Source of the DNA: Prostheceraeus crozeri
Taxonomy: Eukaryota > Platyhelminthes > Polycladida > Euryleptidae
Length of the DNA stretch: 64,000 nt
Reading direction: 5' to 3'
Assembly: GCA_907163375.1 (NCBI GenBank)
Contig: CAJQUW010012946.1
Location: forward strand, 62,001 to 126,000
The position numbers and the translations under genes were made by a program. Of the stretch, positions 44,396 to 54,721 are shown one piece after another; positions within the stretch are counted from its first letter, which is position 1; the number at the start of each line of letters is the position of its first letter. A model generated the notes under the pieces. That model was given only the letters and a program-made list of their open reading frames with translations, had not been told where the DNA came from and made no database searches.

Positions 44396-45915
44396 TAATC
44401 TGTTCCCTATTGAGGTGTCTCATGTTCACCGCTTGCTTCGCAACCTATCCTGCAATAAGGCTTCATCTGAAATACCTACTAAGTTGTACAGGGCTGCAGC
44501 AGACATCTTGGCGTCTCCTTTGACTAAATTGTTTCAGCTTTCTATTGAAAGTGGCAAAGTCGCAGTCGCTTGGAAAGCAGCGGTAATCACACTTTTACCG
44601 AAGGTCTCCTCTCCAACGACAACAGACGATATCAGACCAATAAGCTTGCTACCCATTCCTGGTAAAATTCTTGAGAGAGTCATTTTGGAGTATACAAAAC
44701 CGTTATTTCTGAAGGAGTTTGGTCCCAATCAATTCGGCTTCCGTACAGGATCTTCGACCACATGTGCTCTTATTACTTTGCATGATCATTTCACAAAGTG
44801 CCTAGACAGTCCAGAAACATCCGGTGTTCAAATTGTGACATATGATTATTCGAAGGCATTCGACCGGCTAAGACACGATATTATAATCAATCGCCTCATT
44901 GAGTGCAATCTGCCAAGTAAATTAATTTTATGGGTATGCAATTATTGGGAAAGTCGATGTCAGTATGTCAGAGTGGGCACAGTGCACAGTTCAATAGCTG
45001 AAGTCACTTCAGGAGTGCCACAGGGCTCAATCATTGGCCCATTTCTTTTCTCGGTTGTTTTGGGAGATCTTGTCATTAGTCATGAAGGGTCTCGAATTAT
45101 CAAATATGCGGATGATATTGCGCTATGCATGCCAATTTACAAAGACTGTCAAAATCAGCATGTTTACAAAAATCACGAAGCCATCATACAATGGTCGGAT
45201 ATTCACAGTCTCCCCATCAATACAAGGAAGTTCAAAAGTCTAACTATGTCAAAGCGGAAGAATGCTCTCATTGTAAATTTACCGAACATCGAAAACGTTG
45301 ATAAAATAAGCATTCTTGGTGTTGTGTTCAACAGAAAAGGCACTTGGTCTGACCACATTGACAGAGTGACATCGAATGCATCTAGAAGACTCTTTCCGCT
45401 AAGATTGATACGGCCATATTTGAGCTATTGGTCCTTAAGAAGAATGAATTTCTGCATCATGAGATCGCTGATCGAATATTCCTTTCCTTTGTTGGTTGGA
45501 ATGACCAAAAACGATATGTCCCGGCTGATGATGCTCCAAAATCGCTTTCATCGTCTTCTTTGTGGCCGTGGCTGCAGGCATGAATGCCTGCCATCCCTGG
45601 ACGAGAGACTTATTTCCCAAGCCACCAAACTCTATCGACATGCAATGAATGAGGACCACATATTGAACACTTTACTCTGTCCTATCGCTAGAAGTGGTCG
45701 TGTCATCTTGCCACGTGTCAATTCTGCACGCAGACTAAATTCATTTACCATCAAAACAGCCATGTACATGAATGAGTCTTTTACACGTGTTTGAACATCA
45801 AATCACGTCAAGTTATTTTGTCATTCCTTGAAGATATATGAACCTTTATTTATTGTAACTTCTCTTTGAAAGTGTCGATTACCATTATTTAAAAATATAC
45901 ACACATACATACATA
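44396..45915 (+). mobile_element. APE-type LINE (Jockey/CR1-like) inserted in the RLE LINE
   Basis: It begins within reverse transcriptase coding (5' truncation) and ends in a (CATA)n-type tail, ACACACATACATACATAAA. A short AAAT repeat flanks it (about 44393-44396 and the end of the tail). Removing it places LQLNSSK directly before CELSVIG, so the insertion point is clear. Confidence 0.85.
44415..45794 (+). CDS. APE-type LINE reverse transcriptase and C-terminal domain, open frame
   Basis: 459 residues without a stop. RT signatures: WKAAVITLLPK, DDIRPISLLPIPGKILERVI, NQFGFRTGSSTTCAL, VTYDYSKAFDRLRHD (motif A), TSGVPQGSIIGPFLFSVVLG (motif B), RIIKYADDIALCM (motif C, YADD), ISILGVVFNRKGTWSDHI. 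The C-terminal domain continues with FHRLLCGRGCRHECLPSLDE. The endonuclease is missing through 5' truncation, so the copy cannot move by itself, yet the frame is clean, which points to recent insertion. The copy at 47395-48190 is a relative. Confidence 0.9.
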   Translation: MSHVHRLLRNLSCNKASSEIPTKLYRAAADILASPLTKLFQLSIESGKVAVAWKAAVITLLPKVSSPTTTDDIRPISLLPIPGKILERVILEYTKPLFLKEFGPNQFGFRTGSSTTCALITLHDHFTKCLDSPETSGVQIVTYDYSKAFDRLRHDIIINRLIECNLPSKLILWVCNYWESRCQYVRVGTVHSSIAEVTSGVPQGSIIGPFLFSVVLGDLVISHEGSRIIKYADDIALCMPIYKDCQNQHVYKNHEAIIQWSDIHSLPINTRKFKSLTMSKRKNALIVNLPNIENVDKISILGVVFNRKGTWSDHIDRVTSNASRRLFPLRLIRPYLSYWSLRRMNFCIMRSLIEYSFPLLVGMTKNDMSRLMMLQNRFHRLLCGRGCRHECLPSLDERLISQATKLYRHAMNEDHILNTLLCPIARSGRVILPRVNSARRLNSFTIKTAMYMNESFTRV

Positions 45916-47295
45916 AATGTGAATTGTCTGTTATTGGTAGCCTTGATCCGGCCATCCTCAATGATTTCAAAGAGCTCCCATCGAACTTGACCTTTGTTCC
46001 CAAAGATAAAATCACTCTTTTAGGAGCTGCCTTGGCGGAAAATTCGCTTGAGACCCTGATTCTAGATTCACAGAAAACCTTTGAAGTCTTGGGATCCCGC
46101 TTGAAGATTCTATCGTGTCATGATGCTCTGTTTTTACTGCGCAACTGTTTTTATTTGCCTAAGCTCCTTCATCTATTACGAACGTCACCTTCGTTTACAA
46201 GAATGGACCTTCTTCTACCTATTGATGAATCGATGATGCATGTTGTGTCTTCCATTTTGAATGTTGAGTTGAGCGATTTTCAAAAGAGACAAGTTGCGCT
46301 CCCAGCCAAGTTAAGTGGACTCTTCGGCGTCCTTCATAGCTGCTTCAGCATTCTTATCTTCCCTGTATGCTTCAGACTCTGTTTGTCAGCTTATTTCATG
46401 TCACTGGAAGCTCGAGGAAACGAAGTCACACGACACAGCGCTCGAACATTGGTACTCGCAGTGTTCAGTCACATCATATCCACTGCAACCCTTTACCAAG
46501 CAGAAATCATGGACACTTCCGCTTCACCGCCAGTCCTACGACGACCTCCTCCGAAGTCCCAAGCTGCTTGACTGCACGCGACTGCTCTCCTGCGCCTCAA
46601 AGGGATCGGGCGATTGGATTAACGTCCTACCGTCCACATCGCTCGGTCTTCATTTGACGGACGACCAACTCCGCGTCGCTTCTGCCATCCTCATCGGAGT
46701 CCCCGTATCCATTGAGCACATCTGCGCTCGTTGTGGCTCTAAGGCGGACGGCGGTGGCGCGCATGGCTTCGTCTGTCCCCGCAGCAAGGACCGACATCTG
46801 CGCCATACGCTGATGAACGAGGTGGTGGACCGGGCGATGCACTCCATCCAGCTGCCCACTATGCTGGAGCCTACTGGACTGCTGCTGGACAAGAACCTGA
46901 AGCCGGACGGCATCAGTCTGTCCCCGTGGGAGCTCGGAAAGCCGATCGCGTGGGATGTCACGTGTGCACATCCATCCGCGAAATCCTGGAGCTCTACGAC
47001 TTCAAGTGGCGGATCAGTGGTGACAGCGGTGGAGAAGAGAAAGTCGGTGAAATACTGTGACCTCTATGAGGACTTCGCATTCCAGACCGTATCCGCAGAA
47101 GCTTACGGTGCTTACGGCGAACAGACATTCTCCTTTCTGAGGAAACTTGGAAGCCGTATTGCCGCCAAGACCGGCGAGAAAGACGCATGGCTTTACTTGT
47201 GCCAACGCCTCGCTATTGCCATTCAAATAGGGAACTGTGCATGCATTCTTGAGACCCTTCCGGAACCCGGAGCTGCACTTCCGGACTTGTACTGA
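45916..47295 (+). pseudogene. RLE-type LINE, thumb and restriction-like endonuclease part
   Basis: It resumes with CELSVIGSLDPAILNDFKEL and goes on to SCHDALFLLRNCFYLPKLLH (45924 frame). A frameshift near 46,310 moves reading to the frame that includes SASFIAASAFLSSLYASDSV and ends at 47295. The C-terminus has CARCGSKADGGGAHGFVC (zinc-knuckle-like CxxC...H...C), KPDGISLSPWELGKPIAWDV (PD-(D/E)xK nuclease core) and TVSAEAYGAYG. That nuclease nicks the target for priming. Apart from the frameshift and the LINE insertion it is well kept. Confidence 0.85.
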
Positions 47296-47353
47296 CTTTT
47301 GATTTGATTTGCTTTCTGGTTTTTGTGTTTTAATGCTAATAAAGGATTTTTCG

Positions 47354-47389
<36 letters not shown>

Positions 47390-47394
47390 TGCGC

Positions 47395-48190
47395 TTTATT
47401 TTTTCAGAATGAAAATCGTTCATTACAGAGGAATTCATAATCATCTTTGGTGTAATGATTTGTAGAAAGAGCACATGTATAAAATAAAGCAACGGCTTTG
47501 TCTATCTGTTCGTCTGGATGGCAAAATGTATCTTCCAGATTCAGACATTAGCGGGAGTAAGTAGCTTAGTATGTGATCTTCATTTGCGATGCAGTTGAAT
47601 AGCTTTAATGCCTGGTCATGCCTTCGAAGATCAAAAGCTGGAAAAGTCTCACAATCGCATTGGGCACAACATAAAAGCTTGTGGAATCGCCTCTGTATGC
47701 GTTCTAGACGGTTCACATCTGTCATATGCAATCCTACGAAGAGTGGACCGCGTACTCAACCAGAGATCTTACAAACAGTTTTCAAATTTCTGTCGGACAA
47801 TAAAGGTCGCAATATTCTAAGGACGTAAAACTTGCGGGAAGCACTTCTAATGGTGTTATCTACATGCGTTGACCAAGTTCCTTTAGAATTGAAATGAACT
47901 CCAAGAATACACAGAGAATCAACTACTTGAGTACCAGGAATGTATACAGTGTTGACTCTGGAATGTTTGAAAATTGTCAAAGTCTTGCATTTCATTTCAT
48001 TGATTTTCAAATTCATTGATTCAGACCATTCCAAAAGTTGTTCATGACATCCTATGATGTGATTATTGTCGCTCAATTTGAAAACAGGGAAACAAAGTGT
48101 TGTATCGTCTGCATACTTGACTGTATGACTATATTGGTAAACATGGCTACCGGGATTATAAGTAAGGCTATAAATTATTTACTCCATGTA
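47395..48190 (-). pseudogene. APE-type LINE 3' end, opposite orientation
   Basis: From the YADD motif (TVKYADDTTLCFPVF near 48,110) through SMNLKINEMKCKTLTIF, LGVHFNSKGTWSTHVDNTIR, RLERIQRRFHKLLCCAQCDC and NCIANEDHILSYLLPLMSES. It is closely related to the LINE at 44415. There is a frameshift between 47,756 and 47,731. Its 3' end meets the (ATA)n tract at 47357-47390, which also ends the RLE LINE, so the two are tail to tail. Confidence 0.85.
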
Positions 48191-49015
48191 TGCTTACATG
48201 TTCATCCGATTAGCAAAATTAGCAATGCTAGCTGGAAGTTACTAGCTACTACCGCACTAGCTGGAAGCGATCATTGATTTTCATGATAATAATCAAATGA
48301 AAACTCGAATATTGTTCAAACGTCCTATGACAACGCATGGAATTGCTCTACTAAAATTAGAAATTGAAAATGAATGATTTGACGCAGACTGTCACATTCG
48401 TCACTATCAAAAACTGAAGCTATACTCCATCGCACTGAAATAGTTAAATATTGCTTTTTCAATATGATGATTGCTTTGCATGCAAAATCTATGATAGAAG
48501 CATGAATAGCCGTTACAAGCCTTTGTCTCCCTGTTGGGGTGTTAGCAACATGGCTAAATTCACGACTGCTAAGTTATCCATAATTACATGGTTTACAAAG
48601 TAAGAATATTGAATTACAGTTTATGCAGAATATGCGATCATTTGAAGAAGATCAAACTATTGAAAATGAGAACCTGTGACCCTCATTTAAATCTTAAAGT
48701 CATAGCATAAATGTTTTACAAAGTTTTTGACATAAATTTCAAAGAGCAACTCAAAGACTAATTTAAATTTTTCCTCCTCAAGTTATGAAATTCGGGTATT
48801 ATAATGGGCATTTTAGATAGGGTTAATAGAATAGCATAAATTGTGATATTCTATATGTTATTGCATACAGACCATGGCACATGTCTTATATCTTTTAACA
48901 ATCTATCTAAGTATTTAAATACATACACTGCTAACATAAAAATTGCTCCACTCAAATATATGAACTTTATTCCACTCACACTCATAAATTATAAGATAGC
49001 ATTTTATATAAAACA
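48191..49015. other. No supported gene
   Basis: AT-rich. A fragment near 48325 (GACAACGCATGGAATTGCTC) recalls the dispersed repeat at 805 and 29510. The left terminal repeat of the following Tc1 element should lie near 48900-49020, but I could not define it. Confidence 0.4.
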
Positions 49016-49039
49016 TTATATTTGAATAAATGGGAGACA

Positions 49040-50114
49040 TTAGTACCGAGTATGTCCTCCCCGCACTGAAATGCAGCTTTGAAGTCTCATCGGCATCAAG
49101 TAGCAAAGATGATCAAGCCGTTCCTGATCCAGCAATGACCATTGATCGACGAGTCTCTTTGAAAGAGCTGTCAGTGTTGATGGCGGATGATCATATGCAT
49201 CTCTCCCTTTCCGACCAAGTTCATCCCAAGCATGTTCGATCGGAGACAGGTCGGGGGAGCGTGAAGGCCAATGGAGGATGCGAATTCCAGATCTCACTAT
49301 CGCTGTTGTTACACAATGAGCTCTGTGTGGTCGAGCGTTGTCATCCTGGAATATGAGGTTGAGTTCATTTACCGTTGGGATGACGATTGGAGATATGATA
49401 TTCAATAAATATCGCTCTCCGTTCAAGTTCCCATTCACAATGACTGCGACAGTTCGACCTCCGTACCAGATACCGGCCCAGATCATCACGCTACCACCAC
49501 CATAGCGGTCATGCTCAGATATGCAGCAGGGTGAATACCTCTCACCAACCATTCGATGCACTCTAATGCGACCATTGTGAAAATCCAAAGTGAAACGAGA
49601 TTCATCCGTCCACATCACTTGACGCCATTCCTCTGTGCTCCACGACAGATGCTGCTCACACCATTCCACACGCTTTCGTTTGTGTTCGAGACCTGCGGAG
49701 AAAACAATTGGCAGTGAAACAATGTCATTGTGTGAAATTCTCGCATTACTTACTTAGAGGAATTCTTACAGCAGGTCGGTATGACCTCAGGCCCGCTTCT
49801 GCTAGACGGCGATATGCTGTTCGTATACTGCATGCAATTCTTGCTGCAGCTTTCCAGCTGATGGCCAGTCGAGGAACACTCTTAAAGCGATTGCGCTTTG
49901 CTGAGATAACCAACTTCCTATCGGTAGCATTGTTTGTCAATCTCGGTCTCCCTGATCCTTTCCTTCTTTTAACATTTCCATCATTGTTCCATCGACTCCA
50001 CCACCTGCTCACAGTGGAGTGTGACACACCCAACTTCCGTCCAACAAACCTACAACTCTTTCCACATGGTAGCATTCCAACAGCCATTCCTTTTACAAAC
50101 TCTGATTGCGACAT
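49040..50114 (-). CDS. Tc1-type transposase with a 61-bp intron, apparently intact
   Basis: Exon 1 is 50114-49754, the intron 49753-49693 (GTAAGT ... CCGCAG), exon 2 49692-49040. Together 1,014 nt, 337 residues plus stop, with no break. Splicing turns RIPLS(K-stop) into IPLSLEHKRKRVEWCEQHLS, exactly the Tc1 consensus layout at this point. Domains: HTH (CGKSCRFVGRKLGVSHSTVS), GSGRPRLTN, second HTH (SWKAAARIACSIRTAYRRL), then MWTDESRF, FQDDNARPH, SRSPDLSPIEHAWDEL. 34 residues separate the second Asp and the Glu (DD34E). All catalytic residues are present, so it could be active or very recent. The terminal repeats were not resolved. Confidence 0.9.
49693..49753 (-). other. Predicted spliceosomal intron in the Tc1 transposase
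   Basis: 61 bp, GTAAGT at the 5' end, a T-rich tract (TTGTTTTCTC) and CAG at the 3' end. Phase 1 junction A|GT gives Ser. Retained, it would end the protein at the TAA just inside the intron. Confidence 0.8.
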
Positions 50115-50279
50115 TTTTGCTTCAAAATTTAGTCAGAAAGAATTGCTTGATAGTGATAAAAGGTCGAATTTGAAATGCATCAACTATGCCAAAGATATCG
50201 ACAATGGACAGCTGCTTTATATTAGCATGACAAATTTGATGCATAGACATCCTGGTCAGTGCAGTATGAAATGAAAGTC

Positions 50280-53200
50280 GTCCACTTCCATTGAGATTTT
50301 CTATATCAAGTGGATCGTTTTTAATGTCGTAGAGTATAATTACATAATGTGTATTTTAATTTGATTATGACTCAGAGTCAGCTCTGCGCAGGTCAGGTAA
50401 GTGCGGAAAAGTTTTTGCAAAACGTTTCGCAACCGATATTGTCGTCTATCTGCATATCCATCGGCCGGTCAAGACTTTTCAGTGAAGGAAAAATTTATTG
50501 GTCAGCCAACCTGTCGAGAGATTTTACCACCGATTGGGTCCTATTCCATACTTCATCCAACACAGGACCATAATTCATGTCAACAGTAAATTGCTCTTAC
50601 ACATACATGTACATGTGTGAAGTTTTATTATTGAAATATAATCATGCATTATCACACTACACATTTATAGTATTCATCAAATTGTTTTTGACTTAAACGC
50701 CAAATAAAATTTAAATTTTTCCATTATACTATGAAAAACATCACGTCTATTCCAGTTAAGTATATATTTCAATATACAAATCAACGACATTTTTGCATTT
50801 AAGAAAAATGGAAGTCTGTGATCGTAGAAGGTTCATATTTCTGTGCTCATCTCTCGACCGTTAACCAAACGATTTGTAATGATCGTCCATTAACGGTTCG
50901 TTTACAGCAACTAAATTACTAGTTAGTCTTCGCTTGAGGTCTTATATAACCCTAGAAATATTGCATGAATCCATGAACCAAAAAGTTCACCGGTTTCTCA
51001 ATTTATAATGCGACGCATGAAATTGAGCATGCTACTATTTGAGCTACTGTTATAAATGCATTATTCTATATTGTGTTGTTTCATTGAGTCAAATACTTAT
51101 TATTCGAACAAATCAGAGACAAATTTAAAATTGTAGAAAAAGTAGATAAAGCAAAGTCAGGGAAACGTTCCGTTTTAGTAAGTAACACAATTCAATTTTG
51201 CTGATATTTTCATATGATAGCAGTACGTGTACGAGGGTTCATATGACGTGTACGTGGTATTCACCCAAAGGCATACTTATGGTATTGTCAACTTTGATTG
51301 CAACCCAATTTGATTACTCCATGATAGAAAATATTCATAAAATATGCATGTATAAATAGCAAGAACAAAACATCTCACTCACTTGTCGCCTTTGTCATAG
51401 ATGGCTAACAATTTAAATTGATTAAGTTGATGATTCCGATGTACGAAGCATTGAAATTGTTGCTAACGCACATCAGGTTTTCCATCTTTTAAGCTGGAAA
51501 GGGACAAATCCAATAAATTGCATTGCAATGAATTTTTGATGACCCCTGTTGGAAAGACTCTTAAGTCATTACCACTAAGAAAGAACTTGTTTTTCGATGA
51601 CACAGAGATCATATAGGAAGAAAGATTTAAATTGTCCTTACTAGATCAAAATAACTGAGCACAGGATGGGAACTTGCGATGAAAGAATGCCTTGAATTTA
51701 CGATTTACGGGTATTAATGTTCGTACGGAAAACGAAGTTGCTGAATTTTGTAAAACAACAGAGTTGGTCGACAGTTCGAGTTCGCTGAGACATTGTCATA
51801 GAAGAAAGATTGGAGTCATCAGGCGCTAAAGTTTCAGATACAATTCGGCCTTTATGAAACGTTGACCAGTATCAGTCTAAGATTTTAATTGAACACTATA
51901 TTATTAGACGATTTGTCTGGTTGCGTTTTTTGCATTAGATTTCTCTTAATCTGATGCGCTTTGACGCCTTCGCGTGTTTAGCGGGGCTGCTTGAAGCTGT
52001 CCGAGTTCCCCTATTTTGCAACATGTGTTTTGTTTATATCGGATCCTTAAAATGTTTGAACACTTAATCGACAAAAAACAGACTAATTGATGTCCAATTC
52101 AAGAAGACACAAACGATCCACAGCAGAATGACAAACAGTAGCCTGCTCAAACGTTTTTTCTAAAACTAGTTGTTTTTCTTCCGTGACATCAAGATATGGA
52201 ATTCACTGAAAAGTGTAAAATGAAAACTCCAGCCTGCATGAAATTCAATAAGAGACTCAATGTCGTTGATCACTTCAATTTGTCTGTTTTGTGAGATTAA
52301 ATCTGCAGTATTGCACACAAATTATGTCACAAGTATTTTTATATTTTTAGTGTACATTTGCGTTCTTTTGTCTCACAGTGAGGAAGATTTCCATCCAGTG
52401 AATTTTTATCATATCACGATCACTCTGTAAATTTGTAAACGAGGATGTTACATGTATTTTGTGTATGATGGCAAACTTGCGGAATGTACATCATATTTCG
52501 TGTTGCATCTATTATCAACACTTGCTTGCAAGTGCGCCTTGGTGTATATTGCTTTATGTTAACAATCATGCTTCAGAAAAGACATTTATGACTAGGAGCT
52601 GTGCCCTAACCGCAGCTGTTCGCACCGGTGCACCGAAAAATTTTTAAGTCATGCTGAAGCACTTATTAAAGTATAGGTTAAATGCTATTTGTTTCGCATT
52701 CTACAATGGCCTGTGATTCAAGACTCCAAAATCTTGAAGGTAGGGTCTCAAATGCTCATACTTTCTAGAATTTATGAGGTGAAAACAAATTTTATAAAGA
52801 AGTATGAAAGTTCTACAGTAGGAAAGATTTGAAGCAGACTTACATAGTACACTTTAAACTACATTTTGCCAATACTTGCCAGTGACTCATCCTGGTTAGC
52901 CCGTGAAAAAGCAGAAATTGTACAAATGTACAGCAAAACATAATTGAAAAACATTGATCAGTGACTTACTCGCCAATTCATCACACATGAGGAGAGGATA
53001 ACCGTTGTTTGTCCTTCTAGTAAGTATTTTCAAATTTTTAGACATTTTAGGATATAAAATTTTCTTTTGAATCATATTTTGCACCTACTAAAAATTAACT
53101 AGTCATAAGCTTATTTTTTTTAATTTTGTTACCTTGACGCACTTTGCTACGTTGAATTGCACTGATTAGGTGTCCCTAGATTAGTGGCGTTTTTCTGGAA

Positions 53201-53308
53201 ACCTAACTTCCCGTTACCCAAGTGCCCTTTATGGACGCTCATTTTTAATCAGAGAAGGTCTGGAATGCAATTCCTTCATAAGTTTGTTTCTATTTTAAAA
53301 AAACGCCA
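50280..53308. other. No supported gene
   Basis: No coding recognised. TATAAATA with neighbouring ACTCACTTG at about 51350-51390 looks like a core promoter but leads to no open frame. GCACCGGTGCACCG occurs at about 52622. Some of 50,120-50,280 should be the 5' end of the Tc1 element. Confidence 0.45.
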
Positions 53309-53311
53309 CTA

Positions 53312-54719
53312 CAGTAGTGGCCAATTTTCACTTTTCATGCTTTTTCCCCACTTATACTTAATTGAATTTACTGTTATTCAACTTCTTAGTGCCAAAATAT
53401 TTAGAAATTAATTCCATATGATGAAAGACATAGCAAATATGATATCCAGTCATAACTGGTATTGACAATGCATGTCAATACTTGACGGGGAAACCTCTGT
53501 TCTTTATAACTTTTTGTAGTCTACGTGGTATGCTCCGCACCAGAGTCTTGCAGTACTCCTCTGTGATCTCCTGCGTCCAGACACGCTTGATTATCTCGCG
53601 CAGTTCCTTTTCTGAAGATGGTTGATGTGCGGCGACCTTCTGCTTCATGAGAACCCAACAAGTTTCGATGACATTGAGGTCCGGTGAGTTGGGAGGCCAG
53701 TTGGGCAGCAGAGCGATATCGTGTTCATTGAACCACCGCTTGTCAACTTTCGCGGTATGATAAGGCGATGAATCCTGCTGAAATATTGTTGTTTCACTGA
53801 TCTCCATATAAAGGAGCACCTTCTCTTCGAGGATTTGGAGGTAGCGACTTGCGTTCACTTTCTCTCCTTTACAGGACAGCTCCAAGCCGCATCATCCATG
53901 GGAAGTGATTGATCCCCATATCATCACTGATGGCGGATGCTTCACCGTCTTCTGTGTGAAATGCAGTTCGAAGCGCTGACCAATCCTACGGCGGACGTAA
54001 CCCAAGCCACCTCAGCGGACTTGCTGAAAGGTGCTCTCGTCTGAGAACATGACGCGTTCCCACCACTCGGCATCCTTATCCAGATGATCGTGACAGAATG
54101 TCAGGCGCAATCTTCGCTGCTTCTCAGTGATCAAGGGTGCTTTCGCAGGCCTACGAGCCACAAGTCCAAAATCATTTTTAAGCCTTCTGCGAATTGTCCT
54201 CGCACTTAGTTCCACTCCAGCAATATCATTGATTTCTTTGGATAGTTTTAGTGATGAAGATCGAGGGTTCCGGGTGATGAGGACTTTATGAACTCGGTCC
54301 TGTCGTTTCGTACTTTTTGGGAGTCTTCCGCATGCGGAACGCTTGGAGTCTGGAGATGAGATTGCTTTTCTAACTGCTTTCCCGGACACCTTGAGACGTT
54401 CAGCAATTGCTCTTTGAGAAGATCCCTCATTGTGCAGCGCAATCATCTGACTACGCATCAGCTGCGAGGTGTCACTCGATCTTCGAACCAATGCCATAGG
54501 TACACGATGGATGACCTGAAAGCTATTGTTTTCCTTCGTAATTGTCCGTGCCGCAACGAAGTCAGCTAGATAACTTTCACCCGGAACAACATCACACGCT
54601 AAAAGCATCAAACTATCAAGTTTTTCATCATTAAATCATTCATTTAGATCTAACAGGCCACATAAAGCAAATAGTATAAATTATCCGCTTGAGTGGGCCC
54701 TTTAAATTGGCCACTACTG
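53312..54719 (-). mobile_element. Tc1-type DNA transposon (DD35E spacing)
   Basis: The left end CAGTAGTGGCCAATTTTCAC follows TA (53310-53311). The right end reversed is CAGTAGTGGCCAATTTAAAG, beside TA (54720-54721). The 16 outer bases are identical. 1,408 bp, with a single transposase gene on the minus strand. Confidence 0.9.
53475..54497 (-). pseudogene. Tc1-type transposase, two in-frame TGA stops
   Basis: I chose the start MALVRRSSDTSQLMRS (54497); the frame is open further upstream. HTH at MIALHNEGSSQRAIAERLKV, GRLPKSTKRQ hook, second HTH, then WWERVMFSDESTF, PSVMIWGSI, IFQQDSSPYHTAK and WPPNSPDLNVIETCW. I count 35 residues between the second Asp and the Glu, the DD35E type. The frame is kept throughout and broken only by TGA at 54012-54014 and TGA at 53892-53894. 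Both fit CGA-to-TGA change. Confidence 0.88.
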
Positions 54720-54721
54720 TA

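Larger units (their letters stand above)
44015..47390 (+). mobile_element. RLE-type LINE, 5'-truncated, interrupted by a second LINE
   Basis: Coding on either side of the insertion at 44396-45915 belongs to the same element: reverse transcriptase before it, thumb region and restriction-like endonuclease after it. The 3' end has a TGA at 47293-47295, AATAAAG, and an (ATA)n tail at 47357-47390. The 5' part is missing. Confidence 0.85.

Noticed and set aside
48900-50310. Terminal inverted repeats of the intact Tc1 element
   Set aside because: ACACTGCTAAC-like and reversed ACTGCACTGAC-like sequences lie at plausible places but do not align well enough to claim.
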